Source of the DNA: JAXHTY01 sp034189225
Lineage (GTDB): Bacteria > Desulfobacterota > Desulfobacteria > Desulfobacterales > Desulfosudaceae
Direction: 5' to 3'
DNA length: 64,000 nt
Assembly: GCA_034189225.1 (NCBI GenBank)
Contig: JAXHVL010000026.1
Location: 13,502-77,501 of the forward strand
The notes beneath the pieces were generated by a model. That model was not told where the DNA came from. It searched no databases and was given only the letters and a program-made list of their open reading frames with translations. Shown here one piece after another: positions 27,594 to 37,091 of the stretch. The position numbers were made by a program, and so were the translations under genes. Numbering within the stretch: the stretch's first letter is position 1; every line of letters begins with the position of its first letter.

Positions 27594-28598
27594 TCAGAAA
27601 GGAATATCAATGGAAATGCCAATGGCTGGAGATTGGCTGTCAGGGGAAGTAGATGTGCCGTGGGGCCGTAGATCATTTAAAAATGCGTCGGCCCGTTGTC
27701 GGTTGTATTTATGGGCCGCGGAAATCGAACCGTAAATATTACCGGCATAAAACCCGAGCTCAACACCGGCAATAATGCACCCAAGCGCCTCGTTGCCGTT
27801 ATCAAAGGCCTCAACAGCGGCGATGATCATGCCGGCATTGAACAAAAAGGCGATCAGGGCATCCTGGTAACGGTCCGTGTAAAGATAGCCCGCTCCCGGT
27901 ACAACGGCGAGGCCGCCAGCAAGGCGCGGCCTTTTCATCGACGCCATCAGCCCATCCGGCGCGGTCCTTGCCCTGTCAAGTCCGGCAATCAACCGGCCGA
28001 CAGGATATTCTCCCCTGCTCTTCTCACTGATACGGGCAAAATAAGATTGAGCGGTATCAAGGGTTGCGGCGGTCAACGGGCGGGCGGTTTCAAGGTATAT
28101 CCAGCCGATCTCGTAGCAGGCCCTGTCGTGGATGGCTCTATCATCTACCCGGTTCATCAGGTTTTTCAGGTTGGCCACGGCCCGGGCTCCCATTGCCATT
28201 GCCGTATAACACCGGCTGGCCATGAAACCGGCATCAATAGAAAATTCACCGGCATAATCGGTCCCGGCGATGTGCCCAAAACGGGCCAGTGCAGTTTCAT
28301 ATGCCTTTTGGTGAAAAAAGCCCATGGCGATCCGATAGCGGGCATAATCGACCCTGTCGTGTTCCGGGAAAAAAAAGCAGAACCGCTGGTATTCGGTGAC
28401 GGCCGCGTCATATTGTTCAATGGCAAAAAAATGATCCGCCAGGGCCAATTGCTGCCGGGCATCAATCTGAAGGGGTCGGGGCTGAAGGGGTTGGGCGTTC
28501 AACGGACCGGCAGGCATCATCCATGCCCCTGCCGCGATAAAAAGCATCAGCGCGAACGTGACCCGGAAATTTTTCCTATTCTGTCCACCAGAAATCAT
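27594..28598 (-). CDS. Exported TPR-containing protein, partner of YidD-like gene
   Basis: This 334-residue protein has an N-terminal signal peptide or anchor (FRVTFALMLFIAAGAWMMPAGPLNAQ). Helical repeats of TPR type follow at about residues 40-200 (LALADHFFAIEQYDAAVTEYQRF, RYRIAMGFFHQKAYETALARFG). The C-terminal third carries a glycine-rich hydrophobic segment, AVVPGAGYLYTDRYQDALIAFLFNAG, resembling membrane-associated tails of proteins encoded next to yidD. I chose the ATG at 28598 because GGTGGAGAG lies just upstream. It overlaps the yidD-like gene by 23 bp and closes the minus-strand secretion operon. The function is not established; an envelope assembly role is inferred. Confidence 0.65.
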   Translation of the reverse strand: MISGGQNRKNFRVTFALMLFIAAGAWMMPAGPLNAQPLQPRPLQIDARQQLALADHFFAIEQYDAAVTEYQRFCFFFPEHDRVDYARYRIAMGFFHQKAYETALARFGHIAGTDYAGEFSIDAGFMASRCYTAMAMGARAVANLKNLMNRVDDRAIHDRACYEIGWIYLETARPLTAATLDTAQSYFARISEKSRGEYPVGRLIAGLDRARTAPDGLMASMKRPRLAGGLAVVPGAGYLYTDRYQDALIAFLFNAGMIIAAVEAFDNGNEALGCIIAGVELGFYAGNIYGSISAAHKYNRQRADAFLNDLRPHGTSTSPDSQSPAIGISIDIPF

Positions 28599-28968
28599 TG
28601 CTCTCCACCGGGTCATGACATTTCGGCTTGCCGTTCACAAAAATCCGGGGGGACACCGCCAACTCATTCCGGCCGCACCGCATCAGCCGGTCGCAGGTCA
28701 TGATCCATCCCATGATCGCGCCGTGCTTTTGAAAGGCATTGCTACTGTACTGGGAACAGGTGGGGTGCATGGGGCAGCGATCCCCGTCAATGGGGGAAAT
28801 GTATTTTTTGAACAACGAAATAGCGTCATCCGCCGCGGTTTTCATAACGGCGCCGGACGGCTTCGATGTTGCCCCGTCCACGGTTGTATCGCCACCGAAA
28901 ACCGGCCCCGCGAGAACGAGTAGCATCAACAGTATGCAAAATCCCTTTAGCGAAAACATATTCATCAT
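28576..28968 (-). CDS. YidD-family protein with N-terminal signal sequence
   Basis: This protein of about 130 residues contains the YidD (UPF0161) core: LFKKYISPIDGDRCPMHPTCSQYSSNAFQKHGAIMGWIMTCDRLMRCG, with conserved cysteines and the PTCSxY motif. Ordinary YidD is a small cytosolic-face protein aiding YidC-dependent membrane insertion. Here a hydrophobic leader (MFSLKGFCILLMLLVLAGPVFGG) precedes the core, so the domain may lie in the periplasm. It sits directly after gspE and overlaps the TPR gene, away from the rnpA-yidC locus where yidD usually lies. Several ATGs cluster at 28968-28959; the first is given. Confidence 0.8.
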   Translation of the reverse strand: MMNMFSLKGFCILLMLLVLAGPVFGGDTTVDGATSKPSGAVMKTAADDAISLFKKYISPIDGDRCPMHPTCSQYSSNAFQKHGAIMGWIMTCDRLMRCGRNELAVSPRIFVNGKPKCHDPVESNDFWWTE

Positions 28969-28990
28969 CTTTGGACTTTCTACGAAGCCA

Positions 28991-30700
28991 CTACCGCTGG
29001 GTAACGCGCAGCACCTCCGCAATGCTGGTCACGCCCGCCAGAATCTTCCGAACCCCATCGTCCCGAAGCGTTCTCATCCCCTGCCGAATAGCGGCGGCTT
29101 CAATGCGGCCCGAGTCATGGGTGGTGAGAATCATCTTCTTGATGGTTTCATCCAGCACCATGATCTCGAAAATCCCCACGCGGCCGCTGTAGCCCGTGTT
29201 CAGGCATTTGGTGCAGCCCATGCGACGATAGATGGTCTTGCCTTCAAAAAGGGCCGGTGCCGCATTGATGCTCTTGATCGCCTCTTCGTCCGGCGCATAC
29301 GGTTGCTTGCAATGGGGACAGAGAACCCGGACCAATCGCTGGGCCACCACCGCAATCACCGACGAGGAGATCAAAAACGGCTCCACGCCGATATCCACGA
29401 GCCGGGTAATGGCGCTGGCGGAATCGTTGGTGTGCAGGGTCGAAAACACAAGATGGCCGGTAAGGGCCGACTGAACAGCGATCTCCGCGGTTTCCTTATC
29501 CCGGATTTCACCGATCAGGATCACGTCCGGATCCTGCCGCACGATAGACCGCAGCCCCCGGGCAAAGGTCAGCCCGATCTTCTGGTTCACGTGAATCTGG
29601 TTGATCCCGTTTATCTGGTACTCCACCGGGTCTTCGATGGTGATAATATTAATATCAGGTTTATTGATGGTTGACAACGCCCCATACAGCGTAGTGGTTT
29701 TTCCGGAACCCGTGGGCCCGGTTACAAGAATGATCCCGTTTGCGTAATGGATCAAACGGCTGAAGAGCTGGTATTTCTCATCGGGGAGCCCCAGTTCCTG
29801 AAGCTCCAGCATGGCGCCGGATTTATTCAAAAGCCGCAATACCAGCCGTTCGCCGGCGGTAATGGGAATGGAGGACACCCGTATATCAATCTCCTGGTCC
29901 CCGATTCTCACCTGAAGCCGGCCGTCCTGGGGCAGCCGTTTTTCCGCGATGTTCATGTCCGCCATGACCTTGATACGGGATACCAGCGCCGGTTGAATCC
30001 GCTTGGGCGGGGTGAGAAAATCATACAGGATGCCATCCACACGGTATCGAATTTTGAAACTGTCCTGATACGCCTCGATATGAATATCGCTGGCCTGGGC
30101 TTTTACCGACTGGGAAACGATATGGTTCACCAGCTTGATAATGGGGGCGTCACTGGCATCATCCAGCAGGTCTGCGGTCTGGTCGATTTCCTCGATTATG
30201 TCCTCGGTGCTCTCCATGTCCCGCACAAGGGCTTCGGCCGAGCTTTCACCGGTATCATACAGGTAAGCGATCGACGTCAGGATGGCTTCCCGCGTGGTCA
30301 GCACCAGGGAATAATCCGCTACCCCCAGGAGTCGAACTAGATCGTCCAGCGGATTCAATCGCGAAGGATCATTGATGGCGATGCGGCAGACCGGGGCATC
30401 CCCGTTATCCGGGGTATTGATTCGTTTTACCGGAACCATGCCGAATTTTTTCAAAAAAGCGGCTGGAACCGCCATCACCAGCTCCCGAAGGGCTTCTTCG
30501 GCCATCACATCCTCTTCGAAAGGAATCCCGTAGAGCACCGCCCAGGCGGACAGCAACTGGTTTTCCGTAATAATTTTGCGCCGCACCAGCAGTTCCCCGA
30601 TATTCGGCCGACCGCTTTCTGCAAGCCGTTGAATCTTCTCGGCCTGCTGGGCCGTAATGTCGGGTATATTTTTTAATATTTCCAGAAATTCGGTACTCAT
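28991..30700 (-). CDS. gspE: Type II secretion ATPase GspE
   Basis: This 569-residue cytoplasmic ATPase powers pseudopilus assembly. An N-terminal MshEN/T2SSE_N domain (residues 1-150) is followed by the secretion ATPase domain. Walker A is GPTGSGKT (328-335), the Asp box is TIEDPVEYQ and Walker B is DPDVILIGEIRD (390-401), with a His box at SALTGHLVFSTLHTND. A four-cysteine zinc site is complete (Cys461, Cys464, Cys496, Cys499). The gene begins 24 bp after gspD. Its partner gspF is on the opposite strand 2.3 kb away. Confidence 0.96.
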   Translation of the reverse strand: MSTEFLEILKNIPDITAQQAEKIQRLAESGRPNIGELLVRRKIITENQLLSAWAVLYGIPFEEDVMAEEALRELVMAVPAAFLKKFGMVPVKRINTPDNGDAPVCRIAINDPSRLNPLDDLVRLLGVADYSLVLTTREAILTSIAYLYDTGESSAEALVRDMESTEDIIEEIDQTADLLDDASDAPIIKLVNHIVSQSVKAQASDIHIEAYQDSFKIRYRVDGILYDFLTPPKRIQPALVSRIKVMADMNIAEKRLPQDGRLQVRIGDQEIDIRVSSIPITAGERLVLRLLNKSGAMLELQELGLPDEKYQLFSRLIHYANGIILVTGPTGSGKTTTLYGALSTINKPDINIITIEDPVEYQINGINQIHVNQKIGLTFARGLRSIVRQDPDVILIGEIRDKETAEIAVQSALTGHLVFSTLHTNDSASAITRLVDIGVEPFLISSSVIAVVAQRLVRVLCPHCKQPYAPDEEAIKSINAAPALFEGKTIYRRMGCTKCLNTGYSGRVGIFEIMVLDETIKKMILTTHDSGRIEAAAIRQGMRTLRDDGVRKILAGVTSIAEVLRVTQR

Positions 30701-30724
30701 CTCGTGATTCCACGCCTTTTTGCG

Positions 30725-33040
30725 TTATTCCGGCGACTCCGGCAGCCGTTCCTCGATCGATTCATCAGGCGAGTAAGTTGGATCGACCGTTTTCTCATCA
30801 CCTTCCCGTGCGTCTGTATCCAACGGCTTTTTATCCGTTTCGCCGGATTCCGGTGTGACATCCCCATTTCCCGCCACTCCGGAGTCCTTTTCCACGTCCT
30901 CTCCCGACGATTGCTCTTTTGCCCCTGGATACATTTTGAAGCTCCCCTTTCTCAAGCTTTCAAGATGGGCCTTTTTTTCATCGTATACAACATCCGCCTC
31001 TTCCGCAGTCTTGATCACATGGGGGGTCAGAAATACAAACAGGTTGGTCTTGTCCGAGGAATCGGAAAGCGTTTTAAACAGCCAGCCCAGACCGGGAATA
31101 TCCCCGAGGCAGGGGACCTTGTACTGCACCTCGGTCATGCTGTCATCGATCAACCCGCCGATCACAATGGTGTGTCTGTCGTGAACGATCACATTGGTAT
31201 CTATGGTACGTTTCAGGGTGGCAGGCCGATCCGCAGACACAGTGGTCATCTGATCCAGCTTGGTGACCTCCTGGATGATATCCAGCCGGATCAAACGGTT
31301 CTCATTAATCTGAGGTTTTATTTTCAGGGAGATGCCCACATCCTTGTATTCGTAATTGCTGTAGGTCTCCGTGGAGGCGGTAGTGCCGATCTTGGTGAGA
31401 TAGGGGATGTTTTTGCCCACGGTGATGGTAGCTTCTTCGTTGTCCGTGGTCATGATCTGAGGAGTGGAAAGTATATGAACATTCTTATCCTTTTTAAAAG
31501 CCTGCACAATTGCCGCCACATTGGGGTACAAGACCCCGCCGATTTCAATGGCTTCGCCGAAAGCCCCCAGAGAAAAGCCCGCCGGCAGAGACCCCACGCC
31601 GGTAGCCGGGCCCAGCATGCCGGCAATATTTTGATAGCCACTGTCGCTGGCGCCGCCGAAGCCGCCGCCGTATCCACCCTCTTTGTCCTCGTAGCTGGCT
31701 TCTCCCATGACGGACCATTCCACCCCCAGCTCAAAATTCTTACTCACATTCACCTCTGCGATGAGGCATTCGATATACACCATGGAGCGGGGGATGTCCA
31801 GCTGCTTGATAATTTCCTCCAGGGCAACAAAGTCATTGCGTTCCGCCATGATGATCAGGCTGTTGGTGGCGGTATCCGCCGTGATATTCACATCCTTGGA
31901 AATCACCGGTGCCTTGTTCTTGCCGGCGCCTTCGGCCTGCTTGCCCGGCAGTGACTGAAGGACTTCGGCCAGCTCCTCGGCATCGGCGTTCTTGAGATAA
32001 TACACGTGAATTCGCTCCTTGCCCTGGGGCACCTTCCGGTCCAGCAGTGTGATCAGCTCTTCCACCTGCTTGGTTTCCGCCTCGCTGGCAAGCATCACCA
32101 CGGCATTGGCCCGATCGTCGGCCACAAGCTTTACACGCTCCGCAACCGGTTCCTTGCTCCGTCCCCGTCCGGAATCCCGGAAAACCGTTTCCAGAATGGG
32201 CACCAGCTTGGAAGCATCGGAAAATTCCAGCGGAATGACCGACACCTGCCGGCCGATGCCGGTAACATCAATGGCCTCCAGAATCCGCATAAGCCGCTTG
32301 ATATTTGAATACACATCCGTGAGAATCAGCATATTGGTCGAATCATAGGAAAGAATAACGCTGTCCTTGGACACGAGGGGCGTAAAAAGGCGTTTGATCT
32401 CGTCCGCATCCGCATATTTCAGGGGGATGATCTGGGTCACCACCTTGTCCTCGGCGTCTTTTGTTTCATCGACCAGCCGGGTTTCGATGCTCTTGGCCCG
32501 GGCATCGCTGGATTTAACGATCTTGATGATCTCGCCGGCCTCAACGGTGGTGTACCCATGGACCTCCAGCACGGACTCAAACACCCGGTACGCCTCGTCC
32601 ACGGATATTTTTGACGGCGAAATCACCGTCACCTTATCCCGAACATGCTCATCCACGACAAAGTTCTTGCCGGTTATCTCACTGATAAACTTTATAAATA
32701 CGGTCAGCTCCACATCGTTGAAATCCACCGATACGGTGCGCTCGTCTTTGGGGTCATTCCGGGTGCCGGCGGGCGGCGGCCCACCGCCTTGTCTTTCATC
32801 GGATTGATCACCGTCAGGCGACACATTCCTTGCCAGGGCGGCACCGGTCCGGGTTATCTGCTTCATCGCCCTTTTGAAGCCCGGCGAAGGGCCGGATTCC
32901 GCCGCCTGCAGCAGATGATGACCACCGCCGAACACCACCATGCCGACACATGCCAACAATCCCCACAGAATCACCCGTACACGATTATGGGCCGTTTTTG
33001 TCTGCGCTCCCCCTGCCCTTCTTTTTAAACACCGCATCAC
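30725..33040 (-). CDS. gspD: Type II secretin GspD
   Basis: This 771-residue protein is the outer-membrane channel. It has an N-terminal hydrophobic signal (VRVILWGLLACVGMVVFGG), then the N0 domain (VSVDFNDVELTVFIKFISEITGKNFVVDEHV), three N1-N3 KH-like domains (for example QVSVIPLEFSDASKLVPILETVF), and the secretin core with NVPYLT-like VGKNIPYLTKIG and the signature VPCLGDIPGLGWLF. The C-terminal 60 residues are a charged Pro/Glu-rich tail (EDVEKDSGVAGNG... to the end) without an obvious S-domain. A Gly-rich insert (GGYGGGFGGASDSG) lies before the gate. The gene is between gspC and gspE. Confidence 0.96.
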   Translation of the reverse strand: MMRCLKRRAGGAQTKTAHNRVRVILWGLLACVGMVVFGGGHHLLQAAESGPSPGFKRAMKQITRTGAALARNVSPDGDQSDERQGGGPPPAGTRNDPKDERTVSVDFNDVELTVFIKFISEITGKNFVVDEHVRDKVTVISPSKISVDEAYRVFESVLEVHGYTTVEAGEIIKIVKSSDARAKSIETRLVDETKDAEDKVVTQIIPLKYADADEIKRLFTPLVSKDSVILSYDSTNMLILTDVYSNIKRLMRILEAIDVTGIGRQVSVIPLEFSDASKLVPILETVFRDSGRGRSKEPVAERVKLVADDRANAVVMLASEAETKQVEELITLLDRKVPQGKERIHVYYLKNADAEELAEVLQSLPGKQAEGAGKNKAPVISKDVNITADTATNSLIIMAERNDFVALEEIIKQLDIPRSMVYIECLIAEVNVSKNFELGVEWSVMGEASYEDKEGGYGGGFGGASDSGYQNIAGMLGPATGVGSLPAGFSLGAFGEAIEIGGVLYPNVAAIVQAFKKDKNVHILSTPQIMTTDNEEATITVGKNIPYLTKIGTTASTETYSNYEYKDVGISLKIKPQINENRLIRLDIIQEVTKLDQMTTVSADRPATLKRTIDTNVIVHDRHTIVIGGLIDDSMTEVQYKVPCLGDIPGLGWLFKTLSDSSDKTNLFVFLTPHVIKTAEEADVVYDEKKAHLESLRKGSFKMYPGAKEQSSGEDVEKDSGVAGNGDVTPESGETDKKPLDTDAREGDEKTVDPTYSPDESIEERLPESPE

Positions 33041-33056
33041 TTATCACCTGCAAATG

Positions 33057-33965
33057 TCATCGAATGTTGTATTTTATGAACTCTTTCTGACCACCCCGCT
33101 TTACCTCGAGCATCACTTCAGCGGCCGAACTCAAACTCCGGTAAACCGCCATGCAGTCATCCACGGTATTGATCTGCTTACCATTCAACCCGACAATGAC
33201 ATCTTTGCTTTGCAGCCCCATGTCACTGAAAATCGACCCCGACGACACGCTGTCCAGACTGAGTCCGTCCGGCCGGCCGTTGGAGAAGTGAGGCCGGATA
33301 CGGACCTTTCGCATCAGTTCATTGACATTGTTAAATGCCGTCTCGACCTCGCTCCGGTTCAGCGTGACATTTCGCACCCGGCCGGCACGGTCGGCAGCGG
33401 CGGATCTTTCCTGCCGTCCGCTATCCAGCCCACGGCCGAAAGCATTATTGCCTTCCAGGCCTGCCAGACTCTCCTCCATCTCCAGGACCTCATCCGTACC
33501 GTTTATCGTAAGGACTACCTTTTTTCGTAAAATGAGTTTCACCGTGGCGTTGTCGATGGTGTCCCCCACTTTATACAGATTCTGTTTCCGCTTGCGGGTA
33601 TGTTCGATCACCGCATAGGAATCTTCCTTCATTCCCGCGATGGTTCCCAGCAACTTTAAATCAAGATCCGTCTTCTTCAGGTTTTCCACATCAATCTGCA
33701 TTGGCGCTTTCTGTTCAGTGGCGGCTGCCTGGAAAATATTCCTGGACGCGATGGCCAAATAGTCACTCAGGCTTTTGGCACGGGATGTTTTTGAAACCCG
33801 TGTGTCTTTTTCTTTCATCACCGCCACAGGCGTGTAATCCGCCAACTGATCCGCCGCAATCGTATAGGCAAAATCCACACCAGCATAAACCGTCACAGCG
33901 ATCAACACCAGATTGAGTGCCAGCACCAGATGCCGCAACATATCTGTATTTATCTGTCTGACCAT
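33057..33965 (-). CDS. gspC: Type II secretion protein GspC with PDZ domain
   Basis: This 302-residue bitopic protein links the inner-membrane platform with the secretin. A membrane segment lies at residues 10-32 (LVLALNLVLIAVTVYAGVDFAY). It is followed by the homology region (LDLKLLGTIAGMKEDSYAVIE, YKVGDTIDNATVKLI). The C-terminal PDZ domain is recognised from GSIFSDMGLQSKDVIVGLNGKQINTVDDCMAVYRSL. Length is normal. It lies 17 bp upstream of gspD in the same operon. Confidence 0.93.
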   Translation of the reverse strand: MVRQINTDMLRHLVLALNLVLIAVTVYAGVDFAYTIAADQLADYTPVAVMKEKDTRVSKTSRAKSLSDYLAIASRNIFQAAATEQKAPMQIDVENLKKTDLDLKLLGTIAGMKEDSYAVIEHTRKRKQNLYKVGDTIDNATVKLILRKKVVLTINGTDEVLEMEESLAGLEGNNAFGRGLDSGRQERSAAADRAGRVRNVTLNRSEVETAFNNVNELMRKVRIRPHFSNGRPDGLSLDSVSSGSIFSDMGLQSKDVIVGLNGKQINTVDDCMAVYRSLSSAAEVMLEVKRGGQKEFIKYNIR

Positions 33966-33999
33966 CCTTCCTCAACACCCTCTTTGCGCCTTGCCGGCC

Positions 34000-34878
34000 T
34001 CACTGAATTGAAACTCCCGGAGCACTGACGGTCCCGTCGATTCGCACCGGATATCCTTTCTGCCCTGGATTTTTTCTTATAATCAGATCCAGTGGCAGAA
34101 TTTTTCCGAGTTTTTTAACGAAATCCGAATGCGGTTTTACAAAGCCCTCCAGGTCAAGAACGCTCTCCGGATAGGGCCGCCGCAATCGGATATCCCCGGT
34201 AAATTCGACATCCATCTGACCGCCCCGGGCCACACAACGGTTCACGGTTAGACTTTGTTCATCGCCAGCCAGTTCTGCTTCCACCGTTTTAAAAGTTAGT
34301 TTATCCATGCCCATGAGCGGTGGCTCAAATATCACACCGAGTTCTTTCACTGAAAATTCAGAAGAAAACTGATAGGCAGCCCCATTAATGGTGCCGGTCA
34401 CGCGTCCGTCGATTGTACCGGACAACGGATAATCCAATAATTCCTTTAATTCCTTTAGGGTTCCCAGATCAATGCCGGAAATTTTTGCGTCCAGAGTTCC
34501 GGCATGGCCTTGATTGTCTGCATTGCAGTCCAGCCGGCATCTGCCCTGGACAACCCCGTCAAAGACCCTTATTTTGAACCGAAAGGCCGGCTTTCCGCCG
34601 AATATCGTCGAAACAACAGGGCTGAAGGCGGCACCATCCGGCTGGATAACGAACCGGTTCTCATAATATACGGCCGGTTCCGAAAGCCTTATGCCCGGCG
34701 GAAACACACCAAGACCCAGGCCGCCAATCTCAAGGGACAAGGCCGGGTCCACCCGTTTTATATTTTTTTCAATAAATGTGCGAACGGCGTCTTCCGGAAA
34801 AAGCAGAATCAAAAAGATCACTATCAATCCTGCAATATAAACAAAATAGCCGACCGCCTTTTTCTTTCCTGGGCTCAT
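34000..34878 (-). CDS. gspN: Type II secretion protein GspN
   Basis: This 292-residue protein has a single N-terminal membrane segment (KAVGYFVYIAGLIVIFLILLFP) and a periplasmic beta-rich part resembling GspN/AsmA-like proteins (ISGIDLGTLKELKELLDYPLSGTIDGRVTGTINGA). GspN is dispensable in some secretion systems. It is located between gspM and gspC, as in many Desulfobacterota operons. A 137-bp gap with a palindromic repeat separates it from gspM. Confidence 0.82.
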   Translation of the reverse strand: MSPGKKKAVGYFVYIAGLIVIFLILLFPEDAVRTFIEKNIKRVDPALSLEIGGLGLGVFPPGIRLSEPAVYYENRFVIQPDGAAFSPVVSTIFGGKPAFRFKIRVFDGVVQGRCRLDCNADNQGHAGTLDAKISGIDLGTLKELKELLDYPLSGTIDGRVTGTINGAAYQFSSEFSVKELGVIFEPPLMGMDKLTFKTVEAELAGDEQSLTVNRCVARGGQMDVEFTGDIRLRRPYPESVLDLEGFVKPHSDFVKKLGKILPLDLIIRKNPGQKGYPVRIDGTVSAPGVSIQ

Positions 34879-34911
34879 TGATTCTTCTTTCAGTTGTCAT
34901 CTTTCGCCGGG

Positions 34912-34996
34912 AAAAAAGGGGGACAGTTTACTTAATTGGTGACATATTTCCGGATGCCTCTGCCTTCGTCAATTAAGTGAAACTGTCCCCTTTTTT
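34912..34996. repeat. GGGGACAG palindromic repeat between gspM and gspN
   Basis: AAAAAAGGGGGACAGTTTA at the left is mirrored at the right by AACTGTCCCCTTTTTT. Inner arms CTTAATTG/CAATTAAG extend the stem, with one base bulged, around a 35-base loop. This is the widespread GGGGACAG type of repeat seen in many proteobacterial genomes, in some cases linked with REP-associated tyrosine transposases. A related fragment (CCCCAAAAAAAGGGGGTCAG) lies near 40945-40965. Confidence 0.75.
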
Positions 34997-35015
34997 CGAA
35001 ATCCACCACCGTTCT

Positions 35016-35579
35016 TCACCCTTTAAACGTCTCCACCTGCATTAAGGCATCCACACCGCCTGTTTTGCTTTCCTGACGGGTAATGGAAAGCCGTTTTACA
35101 AATATCATGTTGGGTGAGGCCTCGATCATATACAGGTAATTCACCAGATTTTTCAGGCTCACCGCATCCAGTTTCATCTCCACCACGGAAAGCGCCTGAC
35201 CGCCTTCTCCTGCATTGGCGGTGGAGGGTTTCATGTAAACAATATTCCCCTTCACCCCCGCTTTTCCGGCAAGGGTATCAAGAAACGAGAACAGCGTAAA
35301 GCCGGCCTCCCTTGACTGAAAGCGAGCCGAGGCGCTGGATGTCTTTTGCCGAATGGCATCGTATTCCTTTTGCAGGGCCATCATCTCACTGAGCGTCTGT
35401 TCTTTGGCCGTCAGAACCCGATCCAGCCTTTCCTGTTTGCCGGTAAGGGGCACGATCACCAGTCGGATGATCAGAAAAAGAATCACGGCAACCGCGCCGA
35501 GGAGAAATACATATCGCTCCCGCGGATTCAAATTGTTAAGATAGGCCTTGACCCTGTATATCAACTCGTTCAGTCTCAC
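35016..35579 (-). CDS. gspM: Type II secretion protein GspM
   Basis: This 187-residue protein has one membrane segment (YVFLLGAVAVILFLIIRLVIV, about residues 23-43), a coiled segment and a periplasmic ferredoxin-like domain of the GspM/PilO type. It stabilises GspL in the inner-membrane platform. The ATG overlaps the end of gspL by four bases, indicating translational coupling. Confidence 0.87.
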   Translation of the reverse strand: MRLNELIYRVKAYLNNLNPRERYVFLLGAVAVILFLIIRLVIVPLTGKQERLDRVLTAKEQTLSEMMALQKEYDAIRQKTSSASARFQSREAGFTLFSFLDTLAGKAGVKGNIVYMKPSTANAGEGGQALSVVEMKLDAVSLKNLVNYLYMIEASPNMIFVKRLSITRQESKTGGVDALMQVETFKG

Positions 35580-37045
35580 AACAACGCCACCTGTAATTTA
35601 AACCGGACCCGTTGATCAATCTTGTCCATATTTGCAGAGGTGATTTCGATCCGGCCGAAATACTCACTCTTCCCCAGCTGGTTTTTGATCGTATCCACTG
35701 AATTAAAGGCATCCGTATGGCCGGAAATAACCACATCGTTGGGACCGGCCACAAGCCGGCTGACCACCACATCCAGGCCATCAGGCGTCAATCGGCTGAC
35801 TTCATTAAGAATATCGACACAATTGGCTTGCCGGCGCATGTCCTTCGGCAGACCGCTACTTTCCTTCAGCCTTTCGATCTGGTTACGCATCTGTGCCACG
35901 GGGTCCACGATGCGCTGAATCTCGGGAAACGATTGCTTGAAGATGGCGTTTATCCGGGCATCCATCTCCGCAATGGCATGATTTTTCTGATACAGTTCAT
36001 AAAAAAAGCCGGCCGACCATATCACCAGCACCAGCAGCGCAAGCGCCCCTGTTTTTGCAAACACACCGGTGAATTGCCGCCATTCCCGCGCAACAGCAAA
36101 CTCCCCTTTTCTAAAATTCAACAACGGCACGTTCGTCTGCTTGACAAGCGCAAGGCAAAGTGCCACATCCATTCTGGCCGGCACCCACTGTTGATCCGGC
36201 AATTGATGGTTCGGGGGGCCGCCGTCTCTCATCAATCCGGTCTCCACCGCCATATCCATCGGTGTCACTGAAATGCCGAAGGTTTCCTCAAGCTTCTCGG
36301 CAAGCCCTTTTGCCGGCAGAACATCCCCTGTTAAATACACCCGGCCACCCCCCCTGTTCTCAGCGGCTTGTTCCCGGCAGGCCAACAGTGAATGACGAAC
36401 CTGCGCGGTGATCTTCTTCAACCGGCTCTCCGTCGGGATACCGTCATTGAGCGCAAAGGACCGGACAAAATAAGGCCTTCCCCCGTGGATGGCCGCAACG
36501 GTCCCGCCCGCGGCATCCGCCTCCACAAAAGCCCCCGTATCCTGAAACGAAGATATCATTGCGGCCACTGCGTATCCACGGGGTACTATCACCGACGGAT
36601 CCAGGCCCAAGTCGGAAAACCGGTCAAGACAGTCACTGATCCGTTCCCTGGGAATCACGGCGGCCAAAACCTCGGCACCGTCCCGGTTTTCCGAAGCGGT
36701 GGCACCAACAACGAAATCGATGATCACCTCGTTTATCGGGAATGGCAAAAGGGGTTCCAGTTCAAAGGTAATTACTTTTTCAATTTTTTTGGGGTCGGCA
36801 AACGGCATCTGGATGCGACGATAGGAAACCCAGTCATCCGGCACCGATGCCACGCAAACGGCGCCGGTAATATCCACATGTCGTTGTAAAGCCTCGAGGG
36901 CATCGGCCACGCAGTCCCAGCAATTCCTTTCCTCCATGGGGATGGACGCATGGGCCTCGATTCTACGCTCACTGCCATAAGCACCGAGAAAGACCGCGCA
37001 TACATCCCTGCGCCGGATATCTATGCCCAGAATATTGCCGTTCAT
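35576..37045 (-). CDS. gspL: Type II secretion protein GspL (PilM/PilN-like)
   Basis: This 489-residue protein recruits GspE to the membrane. The N-terminal actin-like domain starts ILGIDIRRRDVCAVFL and continues VPDDWVSYRRIQMPFADPKKIEKVITFELEPLLPF, which looks strikingly PilM-like. A membrane segment, GALALLVLVIWSAGFFYELY, lies near residue 330. The C-terminal periplasmic part (LNEVSRLTPDGLDVVVSRLV) is PilN-like, so the protein corresponds to a PilM-PilN fusion. I chose the ATG at 37045 because GAGGGG lies six bases upstream; a GTG at 37063 is also open. Confidence 0.88.
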   Translation of the reverse strand: MNGNILGIDIRRRDVCAVFLGAYGSERRIEAHASIPMEERNCWDCVADALEALQRHVDITGAVCVASVPDDWVSYRRIQMPFADPKKIEKVITFELEPLLPFPINEVIIDFVVGATASENRDGAEVLAAVIPRERISDCLDRFSDLGLDPSVIVPRGYAVAAMISSFQDTGAFVEADAAGGTVAAIHGGRPYFVRSFALNDGIPTESRLKKITAQVRHSLLACREQAAENRGGGRVYLTGDVLPAKGLAEKLEETFGISVTPMDMAVETGLMRDGGPPNHQLPDQQWVPARMDVALCLALVKQTNVPLLNFRKGEFAVAREWRQFTGVFAKTGALALLVLVIWSAGFFYELYQKNHAIAEMDARINAIFKQSFPEIQRIVDPVAQMRNQIERLKESSGLPKDMRRQANCVDILNEVSRLTPDGLDVVVSRLVAGPNDVVISGHTDAFNSVDTIKNQLGKSEYFGRIEITSANMDKIDQRVRFKLQVALL

Positions 37046-37091
37046 ATCGGTCCCCTCTTCCACAAATGGATTGGGATGTTACTATATAGTA

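Noticed and set aside
28991..29022. Earlier start of the yidD-like gene overlapping gspE
   Set aside because: The extra residues would precede the hydrophobic leader without similarity to the family; ATGs near 28968-28959 are better placed.
30704..31954. Plus-strand open frame of about 416 codons opposite gspD
   Set aside because: The minus strand encodes an unmistakable secretin; the plus-strand translation is low-complexity and without family motifs.
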